From contig JBGQGW010000008.1 of assembly GCA_041497605.1 (NCBI GenBank), forward strand, positions 1 through 34,994: a stretch of DNA of 34,994 nt. Direction: 5' to 3'. Source of the DNA: JBGPTK01 sp041497605. GTDB lineage: Bacteria > Acidobacteriota > Terriglobia > Acidiferrales > UBA7541. A program made the position numbers and the translations under genes. Positions 15,544 to 25,213 of this stretch are shown piece after piece. Position 1 is the stretch's first letter. Every line of letters starts with the position of its first letter. The notes beneath the pieces were generated by a model, which ran no database searches, was not told where the DNA came from, and saw only the letters and a program-made list of their open reading frames with translations.

Positions 15544-17535
15544 ATGCACGCAAAGTCACAAGTTCGCTATTTCAAGGGCTCTCCCGCTGAGGCTTTGGCC
15601 CAGCCGCTGCGCAGCCACTATTCCTTGCTTGCCCTCCCTAAAACAGGGGGAAACAGCGCACTGCGATCCGCCGATCCGCCTGACTCTCCGGAAATCGCGG
15701 GGAACGGAGCGCCCGCCGTTTGGCTGGTCGATCTGTTAGCCGATCGTTCTTTCGACTGGCTCGAGGCGGTTCGCGAAAATTCAGATGTCCGCTTGATCGG
15801 CGTGGTGGATAGCAATAGCGCCGCTCCGCCGCCCGATCAAATCTCTCCGGAAGATTCGCAAGTGTTCGCCTATCTCCCGCGGCAAGCCCCGCAGGAACTG
15901 GTTGAGAAAGCCATCCAGGCTGCGTTTGCAAATATCGAACTCGCTTCCCGCGAACGCTCCGCTCGCGAAGAACTCGAACGCGTTGAGCGGGAAATGGAAG
16001 AGCTGAACCTGATCGGAGCAGCGCTTTCCGCCCAGCACAAAGTGGAAGAGCTTCTGAATTTGATCCTGCAAAAGGCGCGAGAGATCACCGGCGCTGACGC
16101 GGGCTCGCTTTATCTGGTGGAAGATGCCGGGGAGGGTGCGCGGCGATTGCGGTTCAAGCTTACTCAGAACGATACGAAGCAATTTCCCTTCCGCGAATTC
16201 GATTTGCCCTTGACCGATAATTCGATGGCCGGCTTCGTGGCAATGCATGGCGAGCTGCTCAATTTGCCGGACGCCTATGAAATTCCAGCGGATCGGCCTT
16301 TTAAGTTCAATGTGAAATACGATCAGACGTCGGGCTACCGCACGCGCTCCGTTCTTACCTTGCCGATGAAAAATCCGAAGGGCGAGGTTCTCGGCGTGCT
16401 CCAGTTGATCAATAGCAAGCGGAATCCGAAAGCGCGGCTGGAGACGCTCGAAGATATCGAGCGCGAGGTGCAGCCGTTTCCGGAACGCTGGGCGCGCCTG
16501 ACACTCTCGCTGGCTTCGCAAGCGGCAGTCGCCTACGAAAACAACAAACTCTATAGCTCGATCGAATCGCTCTTCGAGGGCTTCGTCAAGGCCGCCGTGA
16601 CGGCGATTGAACAACGCGACCCCACCACCTCGGGCCATTCGCTGCGCGTTTCCACCTTGACCGAAGGCCTGGCCGACACCGTGAACCGGGCGGAGACCGG
16701 CCGCTACGCCGCGGCCCATTTCACCCGGGAACAGATGAAGGAAATTCGTTACGCGGCGCTGCTGCACGATTTCGGCAAGGTTGGCGTGCGCGAGGAAGTG
16801 CTCGTCAAGGCGAAAAAACTCTATCCCTTCCAGCTCGAAATTGTCCGCCAGCGCTTTGATTACATCCGGAAAGAGATGGAAGCGAGCACCGCGCAACAAA
16901 AGTTCCAACTCCTGCTCGAACGCCAGCGCGAAGAAGCTTTGGCGCAAATCGGTTTGATCGACAGTGAATATCAGCAGGCGCTCAAGGAAGTGGATGATTA
17001 TTTTCAATTTATTCTGCGGGTCAACGAGCCCACCGTGATGCCCGAGGGCAAATTCGACCAGCTTCTCGAAATTTCCCGGAAGAGATTTACCGATCCGCAG
17101 GGGGAACAGCGTCCGTACTTGAGCCCCGAAGAAGTGCGCTACCTCTCGATCCCGAAGGGAAGTCTCGATCCGGAAGAGCGCACGCAAATCGAATCCCACG
17201 TCGTTCATACCGTGAATTTTCTTTCGCAGATCCCCTGGACCAAGGAACTGAAACAAGTTCCCCAAATCGCTCGCGCCCATCACGAGACGTTGAACGGCAC
17301 CGGCTATCCCTACAAACTCAAGGGTGACGAAATTCCCCTGCCAGCCAAAATGATGACCATTTGCGATATTTTCGACGCGCTCTCAGCGTCCGATCGCCCT
17401 TATAAGAAGGCCGTCCCGGTCGAACGCGCTCTGACCATTCTGGACGAGGCCGTCCACAACAACGAGCTGGATGCCGATCTGTTCCAACTTTTCCTCGATG
17501 CCAAGATTTATACCCGCACCGTCAAACCTTCCTGA
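15544..17535 (+). CDS. GAF and HD-GYP domain protein, likely cyclic di-GMP phosphodiesterase with inserted helical region
   Basis: A 663-residue cytoplasmic protein. Residues about 55-130 resemble a degenerate receiver (VWLVDLLAD, DVRLIGVVDS). A coiled coil lies at about 135-165 and a GAF domain at about 170-330. The HD-GYP domain has LLHDFGKVG (H408, D409), ARAHHETLNGTGYP (GYP at 587-589) and MMTICDIFDALSASDRPYKK. In typical HD-GYP domains HD and GYP are roughly 60-65 residues apart; here they are 178 apart, with an extra charged helical segment around residues 425-540. Metal ligands appear retained, so hydrolysis of cyclic di-GMP (or cGAMP) is plausible. ATG 15544 has no strong ribosome site. 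Confidence 0.9.
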   Translation: MHAKSQVRYFKGSPAEALAQPLRSHYSLLALPKTGGNSALRSADPPDSPEIAGNGAPAVWLVDLLADRSFDWLEAVRENSDVRLIGVVDSNSAAPPPDQISPEDSQVFAYLPRQAPQELVEKAIQAAFANIELASRERSAREELERVEREMEELNLIGAALSAQHKVEELLNLILQKAREITGADAGSLYLVEDAGEGARRLRFKLTQNDTKQFPFREFDLPLTDNSMAGFVAMHGELLNLPDAYEIPADRPFKFNVKYDQTSGYRTRSVLTLPMKNPKGEVLGVLQLINSKRNPKARLETLEDIEREVQPFPERWARLTLSLASQAAVAYENNKLYSSIESLFEGFVKAAVTAIEQRDPTTSGHSLRVSTLTEGLADTVNRAETGRYAAAHFTREQMKEIRYAALLHDFGKVGVREEVLVKAKKLYPFQLEIVRQRFDYIRKEMEASTAQQKFQLLLERQREEALAQIGLIDSEYQQALKEVDDYFQFILRVNEPTVMPEGKFDQLLEISRKRFTDPQGEQRPYLSPEEVRYLSIPKGSLDPEERTQIESHVVHTVNFLSQIPWTKELKQVPQIARAHHETLNGTGYPYKLKGDEIPLPAKMMTICDIFDALSASDRPYKKAVPVERALTILDEAVHNNELDADLFQLFLDAKIYTRTVKPS

Positions 17536-17667
17536 GCCTCCGTCTGGGAATCTCTAATCGAAGATCGTGAATTTCGCCGTGACACGGCTGGCGAGCAGGG
17601 AAGCCGCATCAGGCCTCCGCGGATATTTCCTTCGCTTTGACAACGCGAGGAAGCTAAAATCGCGTTG

Positions 17668-18735
17668 ATGATTTCTCGATCCTCGTGGCTTTTCCTCTTG
17701 CTGACCGCATTCTTGGCCTGGACGCCACCGGCTGCAGCACAACAGCCCCCTCAAACTGTTTCTGCCGGGGAATCCACAAACACGATTGTGCTTCCTCCCA
17801 AGCTCATCGCCGGCAAGACCGCCACTCTCGCCGTGATCGGCGCGGATGGACACCTGGCCCCGGGCGTTAACGTGGATATTTCCGGGGGACAGCATCTCGT
17901 GACAGATGCCACTGGCCGGGCCATCTTCACCGCGCCCAGTACACCGGGCGTGCTATTCGCAAAAATTTCTGGACTATCTTCCGCAGCCGCTGTCATCCTC
18001 CCGGCGCCGCCCACCGGGAAAATAACGCTCACCGGAATATCTCCCATAATTTCCTCTCGCGATCGATTCACGCTGCTGGGCACTGGTTTTCAGGGCGAAG
18101 CCGATGCCAATCACGTCGAAGTGGGGGAAAAGACCGCCCTCGTGCTTGCTGCTTCACCAGTGGCGCTTGTCGTGCTGACGGCGCCGCGCATCTCTCCGGG
18201 ACAGCAGCGGCTCACCGTGCGGACGGATGCAGGTACGTCCTCGACTACGACGACTCTGGTCGAACTCTCTCTCGAGACGGGCGGGCAGGCAATCACTCCT
18301 CATGAAAAAATAAAACTGGTCGTGCGCGTGCTCGGCAGCGATCAATCCCTCACGGTGGAGGCGCGGAGTCTCGCACCCGAGGTGGTTCGCATTCTCGGGG
18401 AAAATCCACAACGCGTCCAAACCAGCGGTGGCGCGGAAAATACGGCTTCCATCGATATCGAGGGCGTGCAGGCGGGCGATTTCGGATTCCGCGTCAGGCT
18501 GATCTCGCCCCCAGCCGGCTCGCCCGATCTGGAAGCCGCGAAACAATACCTCGAAGCGGCCGAACGAATTGCCCCGAAGGAAGAAAAGCGCAAGGTGCAA
18601 AAATGCTTGTCGCGCCTCCAGAAGAATAAGAATGTTGCAAGAGTCCGCGCCGACATCGAAAAGATGCTCGCCGTTCCATCCGGTGATTTCACCATTCTTC
18701 TCGATTCTGCCCGCAAGTCTCTCATCACGCCCTGA
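17668..18735 (+). CDS. Secreted protein with Ig-like and IPT/TIG domain, unknown function
   Basis: A 355-residue exported protein. Residues 1-24 are a signal peptide ending AAA-QQ. Residues about 40-110 look like a bacterial Ig-like domain with the AVIGADGHLAPGV and VTDATGRAIF pattern of Big-type repeats. Residues about 112-200 resemble an IPT/TIG domain (ITLTGISPIIS, LLGTGFQG). The C terminus (about 285-340) is helical and Lys-rich. ATG 17668 is chosen; a TTG one codon upstream is also possible, with GAGGAAG at 17647-17653. It is followed by convergent rmuC. No catalytic motif is seen; it could be an adhesion or envelope scaffold protein. Confidence 0.75.
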   Translation: MISRSSWLFLLLTAFLAWTPPAAAQQPPQTVSAGESTNTIVLPPKLIAGKTATLAVIGADGHLAPGVNVDISGGQHLVTDATGRAIFTAPSTPGVLFAKISGLSSAAAVILPAPPTGKITLTGISPIISSRDRFTLLGTGFQGEADANHVEVGEKTALVLAASPVALVVLTAPRISPGQQRLTVRTDAGTSSTTTTLVELSLETGGQAITPHEKIKLVVRVLGSDQSLTVEARSLAPEVVRILGENPQRVQTSGGAENTASIDIEGVQAGDFGFRVRLISPPAGSPDLEAAKQYLEAAERIAPKEEKRKVQKCLSRLQKNKNVARVRADIEKMLAVPSGDFTILLDSARKSLITP

Positions 18736-18777
18736 TCCCCATTTCTCACAAGCCCGTCGAGTTTGTGGTGGAAGAAC

Positions 18778-19875
18778 TTATTCGTTCGAGGCGGGTTCGA
18801 GGGCTTTCAAGGTTGCGTCAGGCAGCACGCCCTGATTCATTTGCTCGAGTGTATTGCGCGTCTTGGAAAGCCGGCTATCGGCCTCCTCGTAACTCTGCTG
18901 CGCGTGGCGCAGATGAGTGCCCAGCTTGTCGTACACTTCGGAAAACGATTCCAGTTGTTTCTTGAGTCCGGACATGTTGGCCATCAGGTGCCGCGCGTTC
19001 TCTTCGATCTTTTGGCCCTGCAGGCTCAACGCAATCGCGCTCAGGCACGCGTAAAAAGTATTCGGCGAAACGGGAAAAACCCGTTTGCTGCGGCAATATT
19101 CATCGAGCAGGCCGTATTTTGAATCTTGCGTCATCAGCAGTTCATAGTAGACCGCTTCGGAAGGCACGAACATCAACGCATAATCCAAAGTCCGTTCGCC
19201 CGGCAGAATATATTTCTCGGCGATCGAGTCCGCATGTTTCCGCACCGCCACGGAGAATTCACGGCGGGCTTCTTCCCCCGTTTCCGCGAGCCGCCGGTAA
19301 GCCTCCAGCGGAAACTTGGAATCGACCGAGAGCATGCGTTCGCCGCTATGGACGACGGCATCCACGATGTTCCCCGTCGAAAAACGAAACTGGGTTTCAT
19401 AGGCCGCTCGCGGCAATGCGTCTTCGAGTAATCGCTCGAGCGCCGCTTCTCCCAGCGACCCGCGCGTTTTCGCTCCGCCTAACACCATCTGAAGCGTCTG
19501 CGCGGTTTGCGAAAGATCCCGTCCCGCCTGCTGCACTTCGCCGATCTGCTGGCTGATTTTGCGCACCGCCTCCGTGGCCGATTGCAATTGCTGCGCCACT
19601 TCTCTCTGCGCGTTGCTGGCCAACTGGCCGGAGGCAGCCACTCCACTTTGTAATTCCTGGCGTACCTGCCCCAGTTGTTGCGTCATCGACTGCGTCATTT
19701 GACTGAGCTGAGTGCTGAACGTCTGCGCTTGCGTGGCCAGATGCGCCTGGATTTCCTGCCGCAGCGAAGCCATGGATTGCTCCGATTGCGCGCTTGGGCG
19801 CATTCGCAGCAGCACCACGAGCGCCAGGCCAATTGCCAGGACCACAGCCAGTACCAAACTTGCAGCGAGAATCAT
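18778..19875 (-). CDS. rmuC: DNA recombination protein RmuC
   Basis: A 365-residue protein. The N-terminal transmembrane helix (about residues 1-24) is followed by a long coiled coil rich in Gln, Ser and Leu (about 30-150). The conserved RmuC domain comes next, with GSLGEAALERLLED, VDAVVHSGERMLSVDSKFPLEAYRR, LDYALMFVPSEAVYYELL and RVFPVSPNTFYACL. RmuC limits inversion between short repeats in E. coli and has a PD-(D/E)XK-like core. ATG 19875 is preferred because GGGAGG precedes it. ATG 19899 is in frame but has no ribosome site. It is monocistronic. Confidence 0.93.
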   Translation of the reverse strand: MILAASLVLAVVLAIGLALVVLLRMRPSAQSEQSMASLRQEIQAHLATQAQTFSTQLSQMTQSMTQQLGQVRQELQSGVAASGQLASNAQREVAQQLQSATEAVRKISQQIGEVQQAGRDLSQTAQTLQMVLGGAKTRGSLGEAALERLLEDALPRAAYETQFRFSTGNIVDAVVHSGERMLSVDSKFPLEAYRRLAETGEEARREFSVAVRKHADSIAEKYILPGERTLDYALMFVPSEAVYYELLMTQDSKYGLLDEYCRSKRVFPVSPNTFYACLSAIALSLQGQKIEENARHLMANMSGLKKQLESFSEVYDKLGTHLRHAQQSYEEADSRLSKTRNTLEQMNQGVLPDATLKALEPASNE

Positions 19876-20047
19876 CGAACTCTCACGCCTCCCAAACATT
19901 TTAATCTAGTTACTTCACTTTAGCGAGAATAGCACAGCGCGGGAAGCCGTTTTGCGGCGGAACGGTGTGGGATGAGGAAGAAATGCGTCAGCCGTTTGAT
20001 GACGTCCCAGAAAGCGGCTCATATGCCATGAGCAGTATTGCAATTGC

Positions 20048-20100
20048 GCACAGGCAAGAGTGTGTCTGTGCCACTACAGACTGTTCGCCGCCCAGGCGGC
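20048..20100 (-). terminator. Two hairpins downstream of the Oar-like receptor gene
   Basis: Just after the receptor stop, GCCGC (20087-20091) and GCGGC (20096-20100) form a tight 5-bp stem with a 4-base loop. Then GCACAG (20048-20053) and CTGTGC (20066-20071) form a 6-bp stem. No T-run follows, so it may be a processing or Rho-assisted end, not a classical terminator. Confidence 0.35.
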
Positions 20101-20114
20101 TTGCTGAATTCTTT

Positions 20115-23100
20115 CTACCAGTTCAGTTTCAGCGCGAACTGAAACTGCCGCTGGTCGAAAGAAGCAGTCGGCTGCCCGGCGGTGCATACGCCCGAAGTTG
20201 GATCGCACAGCGGATTGACATCGCTCACATTATATCGGTTCAGCAGGTTGAATCCGTCCGCGATCACTTCCAGTCTCAATCGCTCGGTAATCGAAAACTG
20301 ACGGGACAGCCGCAAGTCGAATTGAAAGAATCCCGGCCTTGTAAACGCATTCCGGCCCAGGTTTCCGGTGCAGCCGAACGGCGGCGAGGGAACCGTTGGG
20401 AACGGCCCGAACGGTGTTCCCGCGCTGTTGATGCAATTTGTGGGAAGGATGAATTCAGCGTTCTTGATGAAGGGAGACTTGACGGCCGGAGGGAGGCCTG
20501 CCGGCACTGCCGCCCCCGCCGGAAGAACGGAGGGCCGGTTTGTGGCCGAACCGAAGTCCAAATTCGTATTCGAGCCGATCAGCACATTATAGGGCCGCCC
20601 GGAAGACACTTCGATAATCGGCGCCACGGTGGAATCGGCAAGCAGTTTCTTCCAGAATCCCGAATCGCGCATGTGGTAGCGGCTCTGGAATACCGCGCTG
20701 GTGATCCAGCGATGGCGCTGGTCGAAACTCGAGTTGCTGCGCTCCTGATTCGGGAAGCTGTTGTCCTGAGGATTGAGGAGCGTGGACAAGTCCGTCGAGT
20801 CGTCGATTGCATGTGAGTATGTCCAGCTCGAAAACAACTGGAAGCCGCTCGAAAACCGCTTCGATACGCTCATCGTGAATGCGTGATAGACGGAATTCCC
20901 GCTCGATTCCTGCGGGTTCACGTCGCTCCAGGGGACCTGCACACCAGAAAAACCTGTGGGGAACCCGCCCGCTTTTGCCAGCGCGACCAACGTGTTGTAT
21001 CCGCCCGGCACCAGTCCGGAAAAGGATGGATTCGGACCAGTCGGCCGGAAGAAATTGAACACTGCCGGCGATGCAATCAATCCGACGATCGCACCGCCGC
21101 AATTCTGTCCCGTGTAACCCAGGCCGAGAATGCCCGGAGCGAGCGGCGAGCCCGTGGGAGTTGCGAAGGCGATGCTTCCGCCGGCAAGATTGACGGCAGG
21201 CACACCTCCCGCGCAGAGAGTGTTGGGCGTGGAGGGCACCGCCACCGTCAGCGGATTTGTTCCCGGCGTGACCAGTCCGATGGCCACGGCTTTATTGTCG
21301 TTGGCGATGAGCTGGCCAGGGTCTGTCACGCTGATATTCCTCGCCCGGTCCAGATGCACTCCATGCGTGTAGTTGTACCCGACGCTGAGCTTCCAGTCCT
21401 TCGCGATCTCCCGCTCGATCGTGAGGTTGGCCTGCTCGGCATAGGCATATTGAAAATTCTTCTCCACCGGAATCGTGAATGGCAGCAGCGGTAGCGGATA
21501 GCCCTGCACGCCCGGCGCAATCGGAAGCGTAAGAAAACTCTGATTGTTGAACAGCGAATTGGGCTGGAACGCGTTGAAGCGCTGCTGTGACGGGAGGTAG
21601 CACATGGAAGGCGTGGACGTGGAGCAGCCCGTAATGTTCGGACCCGTCAGGATACCTTGAAAAATCGATGACGCGTTCAATGCACCCACATTTGCCGGAT
21701 TATCGATGTGCGCTGCCGAAGGCGTGCCCCCCGCGGCTTCCAGCAGCGTGGAAACGTCGCCGTCTTCCGCCGTGGCCAGGAAGGCCAGCGCGAGCGCCGG
21801 ATGATCGTAAAAAAGCCCGAATCCGGCGCGCACAACGGTTTTGCCATTGCCCCACGGATCCCAGGCGATCGCGAATCGCGGCGCGAAGTTGTTCGAGTCC
21901 ACGGGAATTCCTTCGACCACTCCCAATGCCTGCTCCGCCGTCGCGTTCAGCGCGGTGCCGGCGGGGAAGGTGGGAACCCATTCGATGTCGTAACGCACCC
22001 CGTAGTTGATGGTCAGTTTGTGATTCGCCTTCCAGCTATCTTGCACGAAGGCGCCCAGCGTCTTGTTATTGAAGGGGTGGTTGGATTGGCCGATGCCTTG
22101 GAAGAAGACGGTGGGAATACCCAGACCATACGCTTGCACGGCTGAAAAATCGGGTGCTTGGAAGGCGGAGAATGCCGAGTTGAGCGATCCGGAGTTGAGA
22201 CTCCCGAAGTTATACACGCCCCCGTAGTTCAGCGTGAAAATCTGCGATGTGGCGGAACGCAATTGGATCAAGTTCGTGTCGGCGCCGAATTTGAGGGTGT
22301 GCGATCCCTTCGTCCAGGTCAGGTTATCGGTCCACTGAAAGCGGCGCTCGATGCGGTCCTCGGTGGAGAATGGCTCGCGGCCAAAGAAAGCGGAGCCCGC
22401 GATATTGACGGCCACAGAGCTGCCGCCGGGGAGGTTGGCAAAGCCGTAGTGCAAGCCGCGGCGCGCAAACTGGAAGCGAAACTCGTTGAACAGGCTGTCG
22501 CCGATGACGGTCGTGTGCTGGCCGACGATGGCTAGATCGCGCGTCTGTTGAACCGAAGTGCGCGATCCGGCGTTTTGACCGAAGTTCTGGTTTTGCGCGT
22601 TCACTTGTATGCCGCTGATCGTCGAAGGAGAAACGCTCACTCGCACAAAGGAGGTGTTTCTTTGATTCCAGATGTGCTCGAGCTTGAGCGAATAAAGGCT
22701 GGTGCCCTCCGACACCGGATAGTTGCCGATAATCGATGCGAGTCCGACGTAGGAGGCGGGCAAGGGCGCGCCGCTGCTCGGGAAAAAGTTGGCAGGGAAT
22801 CCCGGAGTGTTCCCAAACAGGGCCACCGCCGCGCTGCTTGTTCCTGCCGCGAAATACCCGGCTCGGACGGGTGCGGGAACCAGGCCGTTATTGACGAACG
22901 CTGCCTGCCCTGTGGTCAGCAATCCGGCGGCTGGCACCCCGGGTGGAAGAAAGGGCACGATGGCAGCGGGCGCGGCCGTGTTCACGAAATTAAAGTTATT
23001 TGCGCCGATGCTCGAAAAACCGGTTTCCTGCCGCCGCGTCGTCTCGTAGCTGAAAAAGTAGAAGGTCTTGTCCTTTTGAATCGGCCCGCCCAGCGTGACG

Positions 23101-23990
23101 CCCGCCTGCACGCGCGTGAATGGCTGCTTGACGGGAACGGCTTGGAAGCCGGTGGTGGGGCTTGAGACTACGTTTACGGAGAAAGGATTTCGGGCCTGGA
23201 TGGCGCTTTGGCGAAGATATCCGAATGCATTCCCATGAACATCGTTCGATCCCGATTTCGTGACGATATTCACCACGCCGCCCATGGCCCGGCCGTACTC
23301 GGGCATGAAGTTGCTGACCAGAAGTTGAAATTCCTGCACCGCTTCCTGTGAGACCGTCGCGCGAATGCCGTTGGTCGAATTGTCTACCGCATCCGCCCCG
23401 TCCACGGAGACCTCGTTCGATCGTGCCCGCTGGCCGCCAAAGTTGAGGCCGCTCGTCGGCGCAGCGCCGATGGAGGGCGTGTTGTCGCGCGCCGCCTGCG
23501 AATTGAGCAAAGTAAAATTGATATAGTTGCGGCCATTGATCGGGAGGTTGTCGATTTGCGCCGTCGTCACGCTCTGCGAGACATCCGTCCGATGGGTCTC
23601 GATCACTTCGGGTTCGCCCGTTACTGTCACGATTTGCTGGCCCGCCTCGAGGGTCATCTGCGGATTGAATTCCGCCGCTGCACCCAGAGCCAGATGCAAG
23701 GCAGGCATCACGAGCTTGGACATTCCCTTCGCTTCCACCGTCAATTCGTAATCTCCCGGCGGCAATCCGATGATTTGATAATGCCCATCTCCGCCGCTCT
23801 CTACGCTCCGCGTCGCTCCGGTTGTCAGGCTCTTCACCGAGACTTTTGCTCCAGCCACTGCCAGTCCCTGAGGATCGAGCACAGTTCCAGAAAGGTTCAC
23901 GGTATTGACTTGCCCGAGTGCTGGTCTCGCTGTGGATAGGATTCCTGCCAAGCCTAACGCGATTAGACACACCCATTTATGTAAGTGCAT
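20115..23990 (-). CDS. Oar-like TonB-dependent outer membrane receptor with carboxypeptidase-regulatory domain
   Basis: A 1291-residue outer-membrane protein. The frame extends to 24122, but ATG 23990 has GGAGG nine bases upstream and begins a clear signal peptide ending ALG-QV. Residues about 28-110 form a CarboxypepD_reg-like Ig fold (VNLSGTVLDPQGLAVAGAKV, GLPPGDYELTVEAKGM). Residues about 130-250 form a plug domain with DNLPINGRNYINF and GGVVNIVTKSGSNDVHG. The remainder is a long beta-barrel ending in the aromatic FALKLNW, suited to BAM insertion. Such receptors are strongly expanded in Acidobacteriota. The ligand is unknown; by analogy, oligosaccharides, peptides or protein export (Myxococcus Oar). 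No TonB box was recognised. The gene stands alone. Confidence 0.92.
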   Translation of the reverse strand: MHLHKWVCLIALGLAGILSTARPALGQVNTVNLSGTVLDPQGLAVAGAKVSVKSLTTGATRSVESGGDGHYQIIGLPPGDYELTVEAKGMSKLVMPALHLALGAAAEFNPQMTLEAGQQIVTVTGEPEVIETHRTDVSQSVTTAQIDNLPINGRNYINFTLLNSQAARDNTPSIGAAPTSGLNFGGQRARSNEVSVDGADAVDNSTNGIRATVSQEAVQEFQLLVSNFMPEYGRAMGGVVNIVTKSGSNDVHGNAFGYLRQSAIQARNPFSVNVVSSPTTGFQAVPVKQPFTRVQAGVTLGGPIQKDKTFYFFSYETTRRQETGFSSIGANNFNFVNTAAPAAIVPFLPPGVPAAGLLTTGQAAFVNNGLVPAPVRAGYFAAGTSSAAVALFGNTPGFPANFFPSSGAPLPASYVGLASIIGNYPVSEGTSLYSLKLEHIWNQRNTSFVRVSVSPSTISGIQVNAQNQNFGQNAGSRTSVQQTRDLAIVGQHTTVIGDSLFNEFRFQFARRGLHYGFANLPGGSSVAVNIAGSAFFGREPFSTEDRIERRFQWTDNLTWTKGSHTLKFGADTNLIQLRSATSQIFTLNYGGVYNFGSLNSGSLNSAFSAFQAPDFSAVQAYGLGIPTVFFQGIGQSNHPFNNKTLGAFVQDSWKANHKLTINYGVRYDIEWVPTFPAGTALNATAEQALGVVEGIPVDSNNFAPRFAIAWDPWGNGKTVVRAGFGLFYDHPALALAFLATAEDGDVSTLLEAAGGTPSAAHIDNPANVGALNASSIFQGILTGPNITGCSTSTPSMCYLPSQQRFNAFQPNSLFNNQSFLTLPIAPGVQGYPLPLLPFTIPVEKNFQYAYAEQANLTIEREIAKDWKLSVGYNYTHGVHLDRARNISVTDPGQLIANDNKAVAIGLVTPGTNPLTVAVPSTPNTLCAGGVPAVNLAGGSIAFATPTGSPLAPGILGLGYTGQNCGGAIVGLIASPAVFNFFRPTGPNPSFSGLVPGGYNTLVALAKAGGFPTGFSGVQVPWSDVNPQESSGNSVYHAFTMSVSKRFSSGFQLFSSWTYSHAIDDSTDLSTLLNPQDNSFPNQERSNSSFDQRHRWITSAVFQSRYHMRDSGFWKKLLADSTVAPIIEVSSGRPYNVLIGSNTNLDFGSATNRPSVLPAGAAVPAGLPPAVKSPFIKNAEFILPTNCINSAGTPFGPFPTVPSPPFGCTGNLGRNAFTRPGFFQFDLRLSRQFSITERLRLEVIADGFNLLNRYNVSDVNPLCDPTSGVCTAGQPTASFDQRQFQFALKLNW

Positions 23991-24244
23991 CAAATTGAAC
24001 CTCCAGGCGGATTTTTCGGATGGCCCCGATCGCCCTGCGATTAACCCCCGGTCGCCCGAACGATGGCACCCCAGATCAAGGCCGTACCCGGGCTTGTACT
24101 CCAAGCAGCGGACACGTTGCAATATATTTATTCACCGAATATCCACTGTTTCTCCCCGGCGTCGGTTGGCAGGAAGCCGTTGGTTTGCTCGTTCGCTAAT
24201 CTCTATCCGTTTCAGGCCGATAAGTCTCTTTGTGGAGCCATCGT

Positions 24245-25213
24245 ATGTCCGAATTTGAGAGCCCGGATGTCCTTCGATCTGTACTCGAGAGCCTTCAAAC
24301 CGGCCTCTATCTCGTGGATCGTGACCATAAGATTGTCTTCTGGAGCGACGGCGCCGAGCGGATAACGGGCTATTTGCGTCAGGAAGTGGTGGGGCGTTTC
24401 TGCCGTGAAAGTCTGCTTGCCCGGAACGAAAAGAACAAGAACATAAAGAACAAGGACATATTGTCGGAAGCGGCCGACGCCCTCGCCACCGCGTTCCGGG
24501 ACGGAAAACCTGCGTCCGATGAAGTTTCATTTCGCCACAAATCCGGACACCGGGTTCCTGTGCGCATGCGCGCCGCCCCCATCCGGAATAGCCACGGAAG
24601 CATCATCGGCGCTGTGGAATGCTTCGATGAGAGCCCGGCAGTTTCAGATTGGGATCGTCGTCAGACAAAACTTGCCGATTTGGGCCATCTCGACCAGGTT
24701 ACTGGAGTCGCCAACCAGGGCTTCATCCAGTCTTGCTTGCGCGAAAACCTTTCGAATTTTGCTGTAACTCTGGTTCCTTTCAGCCTCGTCTTCGTTCAGG
24801 TAGATCGCCTGGAACATCTTCGGGCGGCTTATGGACCCGCGGTTATCGCTCCCATTCAGCGCGAGGTCGCCCAGACGCTCGAAAATAGTTTGCGGCCCAC
24901 CGACTTCCTCGGCCGCTTCAATGACGATCAGTTTCTGATCATCTTGATGCAGTGCAGCGCTTCGGAGGTCGAGCGGGTAGCCGATCGTCTGCGGAAGATG
25001 GTCAGTCAAACGCAAGTGGAGTGGTGGGGCGACGAATTGCCGATTACGGCGTCGTTCGGAGGAACCACCGTAAAACCTGAGGACAAGCTGCCAATGCTTC
25101 TCGAACGAGCGAAAAAATCCCTGAGCGAGAGCTTGGCAACCGGGGGGGACCGTGTCACGGCCCGCTGGAATGACGACGGCGATTGCTTGGAGGCTGAATC
25201 TCCATGTTCATAA
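24245..25213 (+). CDS. PAS domain plus degenerate GGDEF protein with retained I-site
   Basis: A 322-residue cytoplasmic protein. ATG 24245 has GTGGAG upstream; the frame opens slightly earlier at 24230. Residues about 8-128 are a PAS domain (LYLVDRDHKIVFWSDGAERITGY). Residues about 148-312 are a GGDEF domain whose signature reads NDDQF (226-230), so diguanylate cyclase activity is unlikely. Five residues before it stands RPTD (217-220), the RxxD inhibitory-site motif that binds cyclic di-GMP. The protein thus looks like a cyclic di-GMP receptor with a PAS sensor. It overlaps motA by 10 bases, which implies translational coupling and a role in controlling the flagellar stator. Confidence 0.88.
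   Translation: MSEFESPDVLRSVLESLQTGLYLVDRDHKIVFWSDGAERITGYLRQEVVGRFCRESLLARNEKNKNIKNKDILSEAADALATAFRDGKPASDEVSFRHKSGHRVPVRMRAAPIRNSHGSIIGAVECFDESPAVSDWDRRQTKLADLGHLDQVTGVANQGFIQSCLRENLSNFAVTLVPFSLVFVQVDRLEHLRAAYGPAVIAPIQREVAQTLENSLRPTDFLGRFNDDQFLIILMQCSASEVERVADRLRKMVSQTQVEWWGDELPITASFGGTTVKPEDKLPMLLERAKKSLSESLATGGDRVTARWNDDGDCLEAESPCS

Noticed and set aside
23991..24122. 44-residue N-terminal extension of the Oar-like receptor
   Set aside because: It would bury the signal peptide; GGAGG directly precedes the ATG at 23990.
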